From Rothia terrae (GTDB lineage: Bacteria; Actinomycetota; Actinomycetes; Actinomycetales; Micrococcaceae): a DNA stretch of 64,000 nt. The position numbers and the translations under genes are program-made. Shown here one piece after another: positions 48,601 to 57,200 of this stretch (the stretch's first letter is position 1; every line of letters begins with the position of its first letter). Location: the NCBI RefSeq assembly GCF_012396615.1, contig NZ_JAAXPV010000001.1, forward strand, positions 62,001-126,000, written 5' to 3'. Below the pieces are notes generated by a model. The model searched no databases and had not been told where the DNA came from. It was given only the letters and a program-made list of their open reading frames with translations.

Positions 48601-50085
48601 TTAGACAAGGCCCATATCGCGGCGAAGCATATCCTCTTCGGTTTCGCGTCGAACGATTTCTCGAGGTGCTTTATCTGCGCTGGTTGTTACAACGCCCGGC
48701 TTCGTCAGGTAGTTGTAGTTAGAGCTCAGCGCAAAGCAGTACGCACCGGTGGCGGGAACCGCTAGAATATCGCCCGCCTGCAAATCTTCGGGCAAATAAA
48801 CGTAGCGAACCACAATGTCGCCGGACTCGCAGTGCTTACCCACCACGCGTGAGAGAACCTGCTCTCCGGCGGGTGTACGGTTAGCCAGTGTTGCAGTGTA
48901 GTCAGATTCGTAAAGAACCGGACGCGCGTTATCGCTCATACCGCCATCGACCGACACGTAGCGACGTACGCGGGTATCACCGTTTTCATCCTCAATAGAA
49001 ACGTTCTTGATAGTTCCTACTGTGTAGAGAGTGATGCCCGAGGGGCCGGCAATGGAACGACCGGGCTCAAATGACAGGTGAGGAATATCCATACCCAAAT
49101 TTGCGCAAGTCTTCGAAACCATATCAGCTAACGAAGTAGCCACATCTGCAGAACCGCGAGGATGATCCTCTTCGGTGTAACCAATACCGTAGCCGCCGCC
49201 CAAATCAATCTCAGGCATAGTAATACCAAAGCGCTGATTCATCTCGTGCATGAAAGTCAGCACCTTCTCAGCTGCCTTACCAAAACCATCAGCCTCAAAA
49301 ATCTGAGAACCAATATGGCAGTGTAAACCGCGCAGGTCCAGGGACTGCTCGCGATGAGCAATAGCTACGGAAATTGCCGCATAGCAATCATCGGCGTCCA
49401 GGCCTAGCTCAAATAGTTCTTCCAATGACAGACCTGAAAGACCGCTCGTACCCTCCACCAGCGACTGACCGAATTTTTGATCCTCATGCGCTGTAGCAAT
49501 GAAGTCGTGAGTGGACGCGTGCACGCCGGGTGTCAGACGAAGCATGATAGGAGCAACGGCACCCATCTCAGCTGCCACCTGGGCAATCAACTGTACCTCG
49601 GGCACCGAGTCAGCAACGATGCGTCCAACCTTATTTTCCAGAGCACGACGAATCTCAGCCACCGACTTGTTATTGCCGTGAAGAGCGATGCGATCCCCCG
49701 GCACTCCGGCACGAAGTGCTATGCCCAGCTCGCCGCCGGATGCAGTATCAATATTGAGACCTTCTTCTTTCGCCCAAGCAGCTACCGCCGTTGTCAAGAA
49801 AGCCTTGCCCGCGTAGTAGACCGAAACCTCGGCACCGTGGGCTGAAAAAGCGTCCTCGAAAGCAGTGCAAAACTCGCGAGCGCGGGCACGGAAGGTGTCT
49901 TCAGAAAAGACATACTCGGGGGTGCCGAATTTTTCCGCCAACTGGCTGACACGAACGCCGTCCACGGTGAGCTCACCGTTATCGGCGCGGTCAAAGGACT
50001 GCGTCCAAATGCGGCGATCTAGCTCAGCGGGGTTTTCTGGGTAGGTCAGCCACTCAGGCTTGTATAAAGCTGCTTCTGCACCCAT
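48601..50085 (-). CDS. lysA: Diaminopimelate decarboxylase
   Basis: A 494-residue PLP enzyme that forms lysine from meso-diaminopimelate. The PLP lysine is Lys94 in YYAGKAFLT. HCHIGSQIF-type HIGSQI, GGGYGIGY and the C-terminal CESGD cysteine are present. Its ATG directly abuts the argS stop (TAAATG), and the argS-lysA pair is conserved in actinobacteria. Confidence 0.97.
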   Translation of the reverse strand: MGAEAALYKPEWLTYPENPAELDRRIWTQSFDRADNGELTVDGVRVSQLAEKFGTPEYVFSEDTFRARAREFCTAFEDAFSAHGAEVSVYYAGKAFLTTAVAAWAKEEGLNIDTASGGELGIALRAGVPGDRIALHGNNKSVAEIRRALENKVGRIVADSVPEVQLIAQVAAEMGAVAPIMLRLTPGVHASTHDFIATAHEDQKFGQSLVEGTSGLSGLSLEELFELGLDADDCYAAISVAIAHREQSLDLRGLHCHIGSQIFEADGFGKAAEKVLTFMHEMNQRFGITMPEIDLGGGYGIGYTEEDHPRGSADVATSLADMVSKTCANLGMDIPHLSFEPGRSIAGPSGITLYTVGTIKNVSIEDENGDTRVRRYVSVDGGMSDNARPVLYESDYTATLANRTPAGEQVLSRVVGKHCESGDIVVRYVYLPEDLQAGDILAVPATGAYCFALSSNYNYLTKPGVVTTSADKAPREIVRRETEEDMLRRDMGLV

Positions 50086-51747
50086 TTACATCTTCTCCGG
50101 AGCAGTCACGCCAACCAGACCCAGTCCGTTAGCGAGTACCTGGCGAGTAGCGTCATTGAGCCACAGGCGGGTACGGTGCAGATCCGAGACCTCTTCTTCG
50201 TCCTGCGGTGCAACGCGGGAGTTACCATACCAGCGGTGGTAGGCACCAGCCAGAGTTTCGAGGTAGCGAGCTACACGGTGAGGTTCGCGGAAGTTAGTCG
50301 CTTCTTTCACCGCATTCGGGTACTGGCCGAGAACAGCCAACAGCTCTGAGTCAGCGTCCGAGTCAAGCAAGGACGCGTCAAAAGCTGTACGTTCAACGCC
50401 AGCGGTCGCAGCGTTTCGAGCAACAGCACAGGTACGAGCGTGAGCGTACTGCACGTAGAAGACAGGGTTCTCGTTGGACTGCTTGGTGAGCACGTCAAGG
50501 TCGATATCGATGTTTGAATCAACCGAGTAACGGGTCAGTGAGTAACGCGCCGCGTCAACGCCCACAATGTCGACGAGGTCTTCCATGGTCACAACGGTAC
50601 CTGCACGCTTTGACATGCGGACGGGCTTACCGTCCTTGACCAAGTTCACCATCTGGCCGATCATGACCTCAACCATATCGGGATCATCACCGAGAGCAGC
50701 AGCTGCCGCCTTCAAACGCGCAACGTAACCGTGGTGGTCAGCACCCAGCATGTAAATAGCCAAGTCAGCAGGGTTTTCAGGACGCTTGGTCTTATCTTGG
50801 AAGTACGCAATATCGCCAGCGATGTAGGCAGCGTTACCATCTGACTTGATAACAACACGGTCCTTATCATCACCAAAGTCAGTTGACTTCAGCCACCATG
50901 CGCCATCCTTGAAGTAAAGGTTCTCTGACTCCTTCAGCTTCTCAAGGAGTTCTTCGACCTTGCCGTTTTCGAACAGTGAATTCTCGTGGAAGTAAACATC
51001 AAAATCAACGCCGAATTCGTGCAGTGACTTCTTAATATCACCGAACATGAACTCAACACCGGCAGCGCGGAAAACTTCCTGAGGGTCCTCAGACTCCAGG
51101 GCACCGGGATTAGCCTCAAGCACACGGTTAGCGATGTCGGTGATATACTCTCCACCGTAACCGTCCTCAGGCGCAGCCTCGTTCTTAGCACGAGCCAGCA
51201 ACGAACGAGCGAAACGGTCAATCTGGCCACCATGATCGTTGAAGTAGTACTCACGCACAACATTCGCGCCTGAAGCCTCAAGGACGCGTGCCAGCGAGTC
51301 GCCAACAGCTGCCCAGCGGGTACCGCCCAAGTGAATGGGGCCGGTGGGGTTAGCAGACACAAATTCGAGGTTGATGGTCTTGCCCTCAAGCTCGGTTGTC
51401 GTGCCGAAAGACTTACCAGCCTCCACAATAGTCTTTGCCAGTTCGCCAGCAGCAGCCGCATCCAGAACAATATTCAAGAAGCCAGGACCTGCGATATCAA
51501 CCTTCGTCACGCCATCAATCTGCTGAATGCGCTCGGAGAGAATAGTCGCTACCTCACGCGGGTTCTTACCGACCTTCTTAGACAGCTGCAAAGCAATGTT
51601 GGTAGCCCAGTCACCGTGGTCACGGTTCTTAGGACGCTCAACCTTAACCTGCGGGCGATCAGCGCCCTCAACAAGTTCAAGCTGACCTTCAGCCAGCGCT
51701 TCATTCAAACTATTTTCAATTGCGAGTGATAATTCTTCGGGAGTCAT
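50086..51747 (-). CDS. argS: Arginyl-tRNA synthetase
   Basis: A 553-residue class I synthetase. The HIGH box is HLGG in [12 protein letters not shown], and the KMSKS box reads RMSKR. The N-terminal Arg-tRNA-specific domain and C-terminal DALR anticodon domain are present. The ATG at 51747 has TAGACT exactly six bases upstream and only GAGGG abutting the codon, so a leaderless mRNA is likely. tRNA-Arg(CCG) lies 242 bp away on the other strand. Confidence 0.97.
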   Translation of the reverse strand: MTPEELSLAIENSLNEALAEGQLELVEGADRPQVKVERPKNRDHGDWATNIALQLSKKVGKNPREVATILSERIQQIDGVTKVDIAGPGFLNIVLDAAAAGELAKTIVEAGKSFGTTTELEGKTINLEFVSANPTGPIHLGGTRWAAVGDSLARVLEASGANVVREYYFNDHGGQIDRFARSLLARAKNEAAPEDGYGGEYITDIANRVLEANPGALESEDPQEVFRAAGVEFMFGDIKKSLHEFGVDFDVYFHENSLFENGKVEELLEKLKESENLYFKDGAWWLKSTDFGDDKDRVVIKSDGNAAYIAGDIAYFQDKTKRPENPADLAIYMLGADHHGYVARLKAAAAALGDDPDMVEVMIGQMVNLVKDGKPVRMSKRAGTVVTMEDLVDIVGVDAARYSLTRYSVDSNIDIDLDVLTKQSNENPVFYVQYAHARTCAVARNAATAGVERTAFDASLLDSDADSELLAVLGQYPNAVKEATNFREPHRVARYLETLAGAYHRWYGNSRVAPQDEEEVSDLHRTRLWLNDATRQVLANGLGLVGVTAPEKM

Positions 51748-51759
51748 ACCCTCAGTCTA
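51748..51759 (-). promoter_or_regulatory. Predicted -10 box of argS, leaderless geometry
   Basis: On the minus strand TAGACT, six bases, then ATG. A leaderless start would rule out T-box control of argS, because no 5' leader would exist. Confidence 0.5.
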
Positions 51760-51844
51760 CCCGCACATCGCCCTTTGATAACAGCTGAAACAGGGCAAGA
51801 CTTGGTCACTTGCCCTCCTCATCTGGTAGTATGGCGGGGTGTTA

Positions 51845-51970
51845 TACCGGTAGGTGTGGCGGCTACACTCGTAGCTCAGCTACGCATTGATTTTCCGAGC
51901 AAGCGAGGAAACAAAAATCAAGGCGTAGAACAAAGCGCCAGCTTTGCCATCCGCTGAGCTACCACCGGCA
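51845..51970. other. Structured intergenic element between argS and tRNA-Arg
   Basis: About 125 bp with several perfect pairings: an outer stem CCGGT-GGT/ACC-ACCGG, hairpin GCTAC/GTAGC, a 14-bp arm pair CTACGC-TTGATTTT with its complement (51880-51928, one mismatch), and CAAAGC/GCTTTG. A competing 10-bp pairing, GTAGCTCAGC with GCTGAGCTAC, excludes the first hairpin and part of the outer stem. The minus strand resembles a tRNA 5' half, but no T-arm exists. It could be an ncRNA, a decayed tRNA-derived element or a terminator-like structure. Confidence 0.4.
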
Positions 51971-51988
51971 AAACTAAAATAAATATAG

Positions 51989-52061
51989 GCCCCCGTAGCT
52001 CAGTGGATAGAGCACAGGTTTCCGGTACCTGGTGTCGAAGGTTCGATTCCTTTCGGGGGCA
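51989..52061 (+). tRNA. tRNA-Arg (anticodon CCG)
   Basis: A full 73-nt cloverleaf. The 7-bp acceptor stem GCCCCCG/CGGGGGC, D arm GCTC/GAGC, anticodon stem CAGGT/ACCTG with loop TTCCGGT (anticodon CCG, reading CGG), and T arm GAAGG-TTCGATT-CCTTT all pair. The discriminator is A, and CCA is not encoded. It lies near argS, which charges it. Confidence 0.96.
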
Positions 52062-52069
52062 CATAACAT

Positions 52070-52103
52070 CCCAGTACAGATTTTTCTGTGCTGGGATTTT
52101 TTC
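52070..52103 (+). terminator. Intrinsic terminator of tRNA-Arg
   Basis: An 11-bp stem CCCAGTACAGA/TCTGTGCTGGG (one wobble) closes a TTTT loop and is followed by a long T-run, 9 nt after the tRNA. Confidence 0.9.
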
Positions 52104-52122
52104 TTGGCCACGCGCTAACCCT

Positions 52123-52188
52123 CGAGATCCTGTTTTGTCGCCGAAATCCTGGTATAAATCAGGATTTCGGCGACAAAACAGGATCTCG
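52123..52188. repeat. Perfect 29-bp inverted repeat
   Basis: Arms at 52123-52151 and 52160-52188 match perfectly and enclose an 8-nt AT-rich loop. The arms start with CGAGATCC and end in ATCCTG. It follows the tRNA terminator, so termination is already served. A dispersed REP-like or miniature element is possible; no second copy is in this window. Confidence 0.75.
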
Positions 52189-52300
52189 GCTCATAACAGC
52201 CGCATGTACGCGTCCTTTTTGAATATGATGGTGGTCTCATGAATCCTGAGATTCTTGCTGATTGAACCACTACCCCCGTTGATTGGAGCGAGCCCTTCTA

Positions 52301-53185
52301 ATGACACCGCTCACCGGTTTCTACACACCTAACAACGACGTCAGTCATGCCTTCGATTTCTACCCGCCGCAAGCATCCTTGCACGGTACTGAACGGGCAC
52401 CTCTCATGATTTATATTCACGGAGGAGCGTGGCGTTACGGTGATAAAAGTAGCGCGGAAAATTCACTGTCCGGTGCGCATAAACTCCGCATCGCATTTAC
52501 TGCAGCTGGCTTTGCGGTTGCCTCGATCAATTATCGTCTCTCTGACATCGCTCAGTTTCCCGCACAGTTGCACGATGTGAAAGCCGCCGTTAGGTACTTC
52601 AAAGAACACGCTTTAGAGCTAGGCATTGATGCGTCCCGCATCGTCGTTGCTGGTGGCTCAGCCGGCGGGCACTTGGCTCAACTCTTGGCTGGTACAGGCC
52701 ACTTGAAAGATGCGTATTTAGAAGGTGCGGCTCCTGATACTTTGTCAGATATTCAAGCTGCGATTAGCATCTACGGGGTCAGTGATTTGCGCACGATTTT
52801 TGATGACCGAGTAGCTTGCGGTTTTAGCGGCGAACACCCAGAAGATGGAGACGCTGAAAAGCTACTTTTGGGCAGTGCTTACCCTGCGCCCCGTGGTTCT
52901 GATGCTGAGCAGGCGTGGGCTACCGCGCATCCTATTGACTATGCTCAGCTGGCAAGCCCAAGCGGCACACACCAGCACGCGCCCCTATTCTTCGTACACG
53001 GTACTGCAGATTCTTTGGTTCCGTGGAATCAATCATCCAAAGCATTTACAGCACTAGAGAAACACGGCATCGAGACGCAATTGAAATTAGTAGAGGACGC
53101 AGAACACGGCGATCCCGCGATTTACGCGAATCCCCTGCTGCTACAGCAGATTGTTGCGTGGTCGATCGTGCAGGTAGGGCTTTAG
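52301..53185 (+). CDS. Alpha/beta hydrolase (HSL/carboxylesterase type)
   Basis: A 294-residue esterase. The oxyanion motif HGGAW (IHGGAWRYGD), nucleophile elbow GGSAGGH, and acid/base residues in HGTADSLVPW and DAEHGDP form the full machinery of the hormone-sensitive-lipase group. Its natural ester is unknown. The ATG at 52301 has GGAG at a wide spacing, and a TTG at 52283 is possible. Its stop overlaps that of the convergent GNAT-VOC gene. Confidence 0.88.
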   Translation: MTPLTGFYTPNNDVSHAFDFYPPQASLHGTERAPLMIYIHGGAWRYGDKSSAENSLSGAHKLRIAFTAAGFAVASINYRLSDIAQFPAQLHDVKAAVRYFKEHALELGIDASRIVVAGGSAGGHLAQLLAGTGHLKDAYLEGAAPDTLSDIQAAISIYGVSDLRTIFDDRVACGFSGEHPEDGDAEKLLLGSAYPAPRGSDAEQAWATAHPIDYAQLASPSGTHQHAPLFFVHGTADSLVPWNQSSKAFTALEKHGIETQLKLVEDAEHGDPAIYANPLLLQQIVAWSIVQVGL

Positions 53186-54156
53186 TCCGCCACTATCTCG
53201 ACTTCAAACCCCTGGGAGTTCTCAAGGTAGAGAGCCATATGTTGCGAACCTCCTGCATGAGGGTAACTCTGCCCAAACAGCTCTTCCCAACCGTGTTGAC
53301 GGGCATCAGAGCGGACTCGGTCCAACATATCCTTCTCACGAACCCTAAACGCTATATGGTTTAGACCTGCGTTCATACGGTTATGACACGCTTGCACATC
53401 AGGTGATTGTTCGAGGACGCAGTAGGTAGAGCTTATCGGGTCTTGGAAAGAGACCCCGTTGGTCCAGTTATCTAAAACCCTCCACCCTAGTTGTCGAAAT
53501 AGCCAGGTCCACGCAGGAAGATCGTGAGAAAAATCTGAAACCCATAGCTCAATATGGTGTAATCCGCCATTGCGCGCGACACGTGTAGGGCCAGTCGCTA
53601 AGCGGCCGGCTGTAATGACGTCTACAGGCGTTCCATCTACCAGAAACTTTTCACGCTCGCACCCTTCAACGCTGAAACCGGCGAATTGAGCGACAGATGC
53701 TGAGGTAGGGTTATTAGCCCGATATCCCAGTTCAAGTCTGCGCAAGCAAGGACTCGGTTGAGCTACAAGCTCCGATATATCAGCAGTCATTAAATCACTA
53801 GTGCCGAGCTCGGTATTCCCTAAAGCCCAGTCACACACCTGCTTGACAAGGTGTTTCATAATGCCTGAACCGCGTAAGGGTGGCACGTTCCAATAAAACA
53901 CCCATCCCCAATCGAAACCTGAATCGGATATCCCGGAGTACGTCACGCCGATAGCCCCTACCGGTTGCCTGTTAGCTTGAACGCACCACACAGCTCGTTC
54001 TGCAGACATCGCATACTGTTCGGCAATAAGGCGACGCGCATCTTCGGCAGAGACCAGTTCATCCATTTGACGATGGATATCAGGATTCTGAACGTAAGCG
54101 TCTAGAAGTCCTTGCGCGTGACGTTCATTCCACATGGTCAGAAGAAAATCAGTCAT
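53182..54156 (-). CDS. GNAT acetyltransferase fused to a VOC (glyoxalase-like) domain
   Basis: A 324-residue fusion. The first 180 residues look like a GNAT N-acetyltransferase (VQANRQPVGAIGVTYSG, then WNVPPLRGSGIMKHLV as the acetyl-CoA loop, then LELGYRANN). From about 200 a vicinal-oxygen-chelate domain follows: GGLHHIELWVSDF, LNHIAFRV, HMALYLENSQGFEVEIV. The ATG at 54156 has AGAGGG; an ATG at 54222 would add 22 residues. The fusion suggests acetylation plus binding or modification of one small molecule, for example drug self-protection. The substrate is unknown. Confidence 0.8.
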   Translation of the reverse strand: MTDFLLTMWNERHAQGLLDAYVQNPDIHRQMDELVSAEDARRLIAEQYAMSAERAVWCVQANRQPVGAIGVTYSGISDSGFDWGWVFYWNVPPLRGSGIMKHLVKQVCDWALGNTELGTSDLMTADISELVAQPSPCLRRLELGYRANNPTSASVAQFAGFSVEGCEREKFLVDGTPVDVITAGRLATGPTRVARNGGLHHIELWVSDFSHDLPAWTWLFRQLGWRVLDNWTNGVSFQDPISSTYCVLEQSPDVQACHNRMNAGLNHIAFRVREKDMLDRVRSDARQHGWEELFGQSYPHAGGSQHMALYLENSQGFEVEIVAD

Positions 54157-54245
54157 GTCTTCGCCCTCTCTACCCTGTGTTCTAAGAATCTTCTCACGTT
54201 CTGCGCCCGCGCTGTGGCTCATAGTCAAATTTGACCTGCTCGCAC

Positions 54246-54261
54246 TAAAATAGTGTGCAGT
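54246..54261 (+). promoter_or_regulatory. Predicted -10 box of hrpA, very short leader
   Basis: TAAAAT at 54246-54251 places the transcript start about 4 nt before the ATG at 54262. No Shine-Dalgarno sequence lies between. Confidence 0.4.
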
Positions 54262-57200
54262 ATGTCTAATTCTTCTAAGCCTTCTTTAGCCTCAGTCGCA
54301 TCCGCAATGCACGCCGCACCCACGCGTCGTTCTGAACCGCAGCCCGGCGCCAAAGAACAGCGCGCCAATACGGACGCGCCGTCCGGCGAGCGCGGCAAGC
54401 GCACCTCCAGCAACAAGCGTCGTATGCCCCGCAATCCTGGTGGTCAGCGGCGCGGCAACAAGCAGCCAGCCCGTTTTGAAAAGCCGGTCGTCACGCTCAA
54501 TCTCGATGAGATTACCTACCCTGAGTCGCTACCCGTTTCAGCGCGCCGTGATGACATCATGGACGCCATTCGAGACAACCAGGTGGTTATCATCGCGGGT
54601 GAAACCGGCTCGGGTAAGACCACCCAGATTCCCAAGATGTGCCTGCAGCTGGGCTTGGCGGACAACGGCTTGATTGGTCATACCCAGCCCCGTCGTCTGG
54701 CAGCCCGAAGCGTCGCTGAGCGCATCGCCGAGGAGTTGGGCGAGAAACTTGGTAACACTGTGGGTTACCAAGTACGCTTTACCTCTGAAGTCTCAGAAAA
54801 CTCAGCGATCAAGCTGATGACAGACGGTATTTTGCTGGCTGAAATCGCCAACGACCGCGAGCTCAAGAAGTACTCCACCATCATCATCGATGAGGCTCAC
54901 GAACGTTCACTTAACATCGACTTTATTCTGGGTTATCTGAAGCGTCTGTTGCCCAAGCGTCCCGATCTCAAAGTCATTATCACCTCGGCGACCATTGACC
55001 CCGAGCGTTTTGCCCGACATTTTGCGCCTTCTTTCGTGCCCGGTGAAGGCATCGTTGATGATTCACTCTCTCCCGAAGAGAAGGAAGTTGCTGAGCAGCT
55101 TCTACCCGATGATGCCCCGCCGATCATTGAGGTCTCCGGTCGCACTTACCCGGTGGAAATTCGCTACCGCCCGCTGTCTGATCCACGCACAGGCGACGGC
55201 GGCGAGGACGCCGACGACGCGGGCGACGGATTAGACGATGATGACCGCGACCCTATCGACGGCATTTTGGACGCCGTTCGCGAGCTCTCAGAAGAAGAGC
55301 CTGGTGACATCCTCATTTTCTTCTCGGGTGAGCGCGAAATTCGCGATGCTGAGGACGCTTTGCGTTCGCTGGTGACGTCGTCGCGTCGTTTCGGAAACTA
55401 TGAAATTCTGCCGCTCTATGCCCGTCTGTCCATGGCAGAGCAGCACCGCGTCTTCCGACCTTCGGGGAAGCCGCGCATCGTGTTGGCAACCAACGTTGCT
55501 GAAACATCGCTGACGGTGCCCGGCATCAAGTATGTGATTGATACGGGTACTGCCCGCATCTCGCGTTATTCAGCTCGCACCAAGGTGCAGCGCCTGCCGA
55601 TTGAACGCATTTCGCAGGCGAGCGCTAATCAGCGTTCTGGACGCGCTGGCCGTACCTCTGACGGTATTGCTATTCGCTTATATTCCGAAGATGATTTCGC
55701 ATCACGCCCCGAATTCACCGACCCCGAAATTCTGCGCACCAATCTTGCTGCTGTTATTTTGCAAATGACCTCTATCGGTGTGGTTCGTGCGCCCGGTGAT
55801 ATTGAGAAGTTCCCGTTTGTTGAGCCGCCTGAGCAGCGTGCTATTAACGACGGCGTTAACCTCTTGCGTGAACTGGGTGCCCTACGCGAGCGCAAGCATT
55901 CGCACGGTCACAATCGTCGTGGAAACTCACCTCTGTCCGCAGTCGGACGTGCCATGGCGTCGCTACCGGTTGACCCGCGTCTTGCCCGCATGATTGTTGA
56001 AGCCAATAAACGCGGATGCGCCAAAGAAATGATGGTGCTCGCAGCGGCGCTGACCGTCCAAGACCCGCGCGAGCGTCCTGCCGAAAAACGCGGCGAAGCC
56101 GATGAGCTCCACAAACGCTACACCGATGAAACCTCAGACTTTATGAGCTTCCTGCTACTGTGGAACTTCCTCAACGAAAAGCAGGACGAGCTGTCTTCGA
56201 GTCAGTTCCGCAAGATGTGCCACCGCGAGTTCATCAACTTTTTGCGCGTTCGTGAATGGCAGGATCTGTTTGCGCAGCTGCGTGAGATGGGACGCGGCGC
56301 CGGCGTGAACGTGAGCGGTGGACGCGATATCTCCCCCGCTGACCACCAGGACGAAATCCATAAGTCACTGCTCTCTGGCCTGCTCTCCCATATTGGTCTG
56401 AAAGACGAACGCAACCCCAATGAATACCTGGGCGCTCGCGGTACCCGTTTTGCGATTTTCCCCGGCTCGGCACTGTTCAAGAAGCGTCCTGACTGGGTCG
56501 TTTCAGCGGAGCTCGTGGAAACCAGTCGCCTGTGGGCGCGCGTCAATGCCGACATCAAACCCGAGTGGGTTGAAGAAGTCGGCTCTCACCTGGTGAAGCG
56601 TCAGTACTCAGAGCCACATTGGTCGTCCAAGCTCGGCGCCGTCATGGCACACGAGAAAGTCACCCTCTACGGAGTGCCCATTATTGCCGACCGCCGTGTG
56701 CAGTACTGGCGCATCGACCCAGTAACTGCCCGCGAAATGTTCATTCGGGCAGCCCTCGTTGAAGGCGACTGGAACACGCGTCATCACTTCTTCAAACGCA
56801 ACCAAAAAGCGCTCGCCGCCGTCGAAGAACTTGAAGCACGCTTGCGTCGTCGTGACTTACGCGTCGATGACCAAACGCTCTTCGACTTCTACGATGCGCG
56901 CATTCCCGCTGATATCGTCTCTGAACGCCATTTTGATAAATGGTGGAAGGACGAACGAACCCGCAACGAGCACCTTCTCGATTTTGATCTCGAAAATCTC
57001 ATTGATGAGGACGCTGCTGACTACGATGAGTCGCAGTTTCCCCGCACCTGGACCCAGCACAGCCCCAATGGCGAGCTGGTTCTTGATCTGCGGTACGAAT
57101 ACGCGCCGAGTGTATCGGTGGGCGGCGTGCGTTCTCATGAGGCACAAACAGACGGTATCGCGGTACAGGTGCCGATTCTCTTTCTCAACCAGCTCGAACC

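Noticed and set aside
50934-51470. 178-codon minus-strand frame within argS
   Set aside because: Same strand but another frame of the argS gene; no start signal and odd composition.
51748-51970. T-box leader upstream of argS
   Set aside because: No T-box sequence (AGGGTGGNACCGCG-like) is present, and the argS promoter geometry suggests no leader.
51845-51970. A second tRNA gene on the minus strand
   Set aside because: The D-arm-like start is present, but no T-arm, no matching 3' acceptor half and the wrong length.
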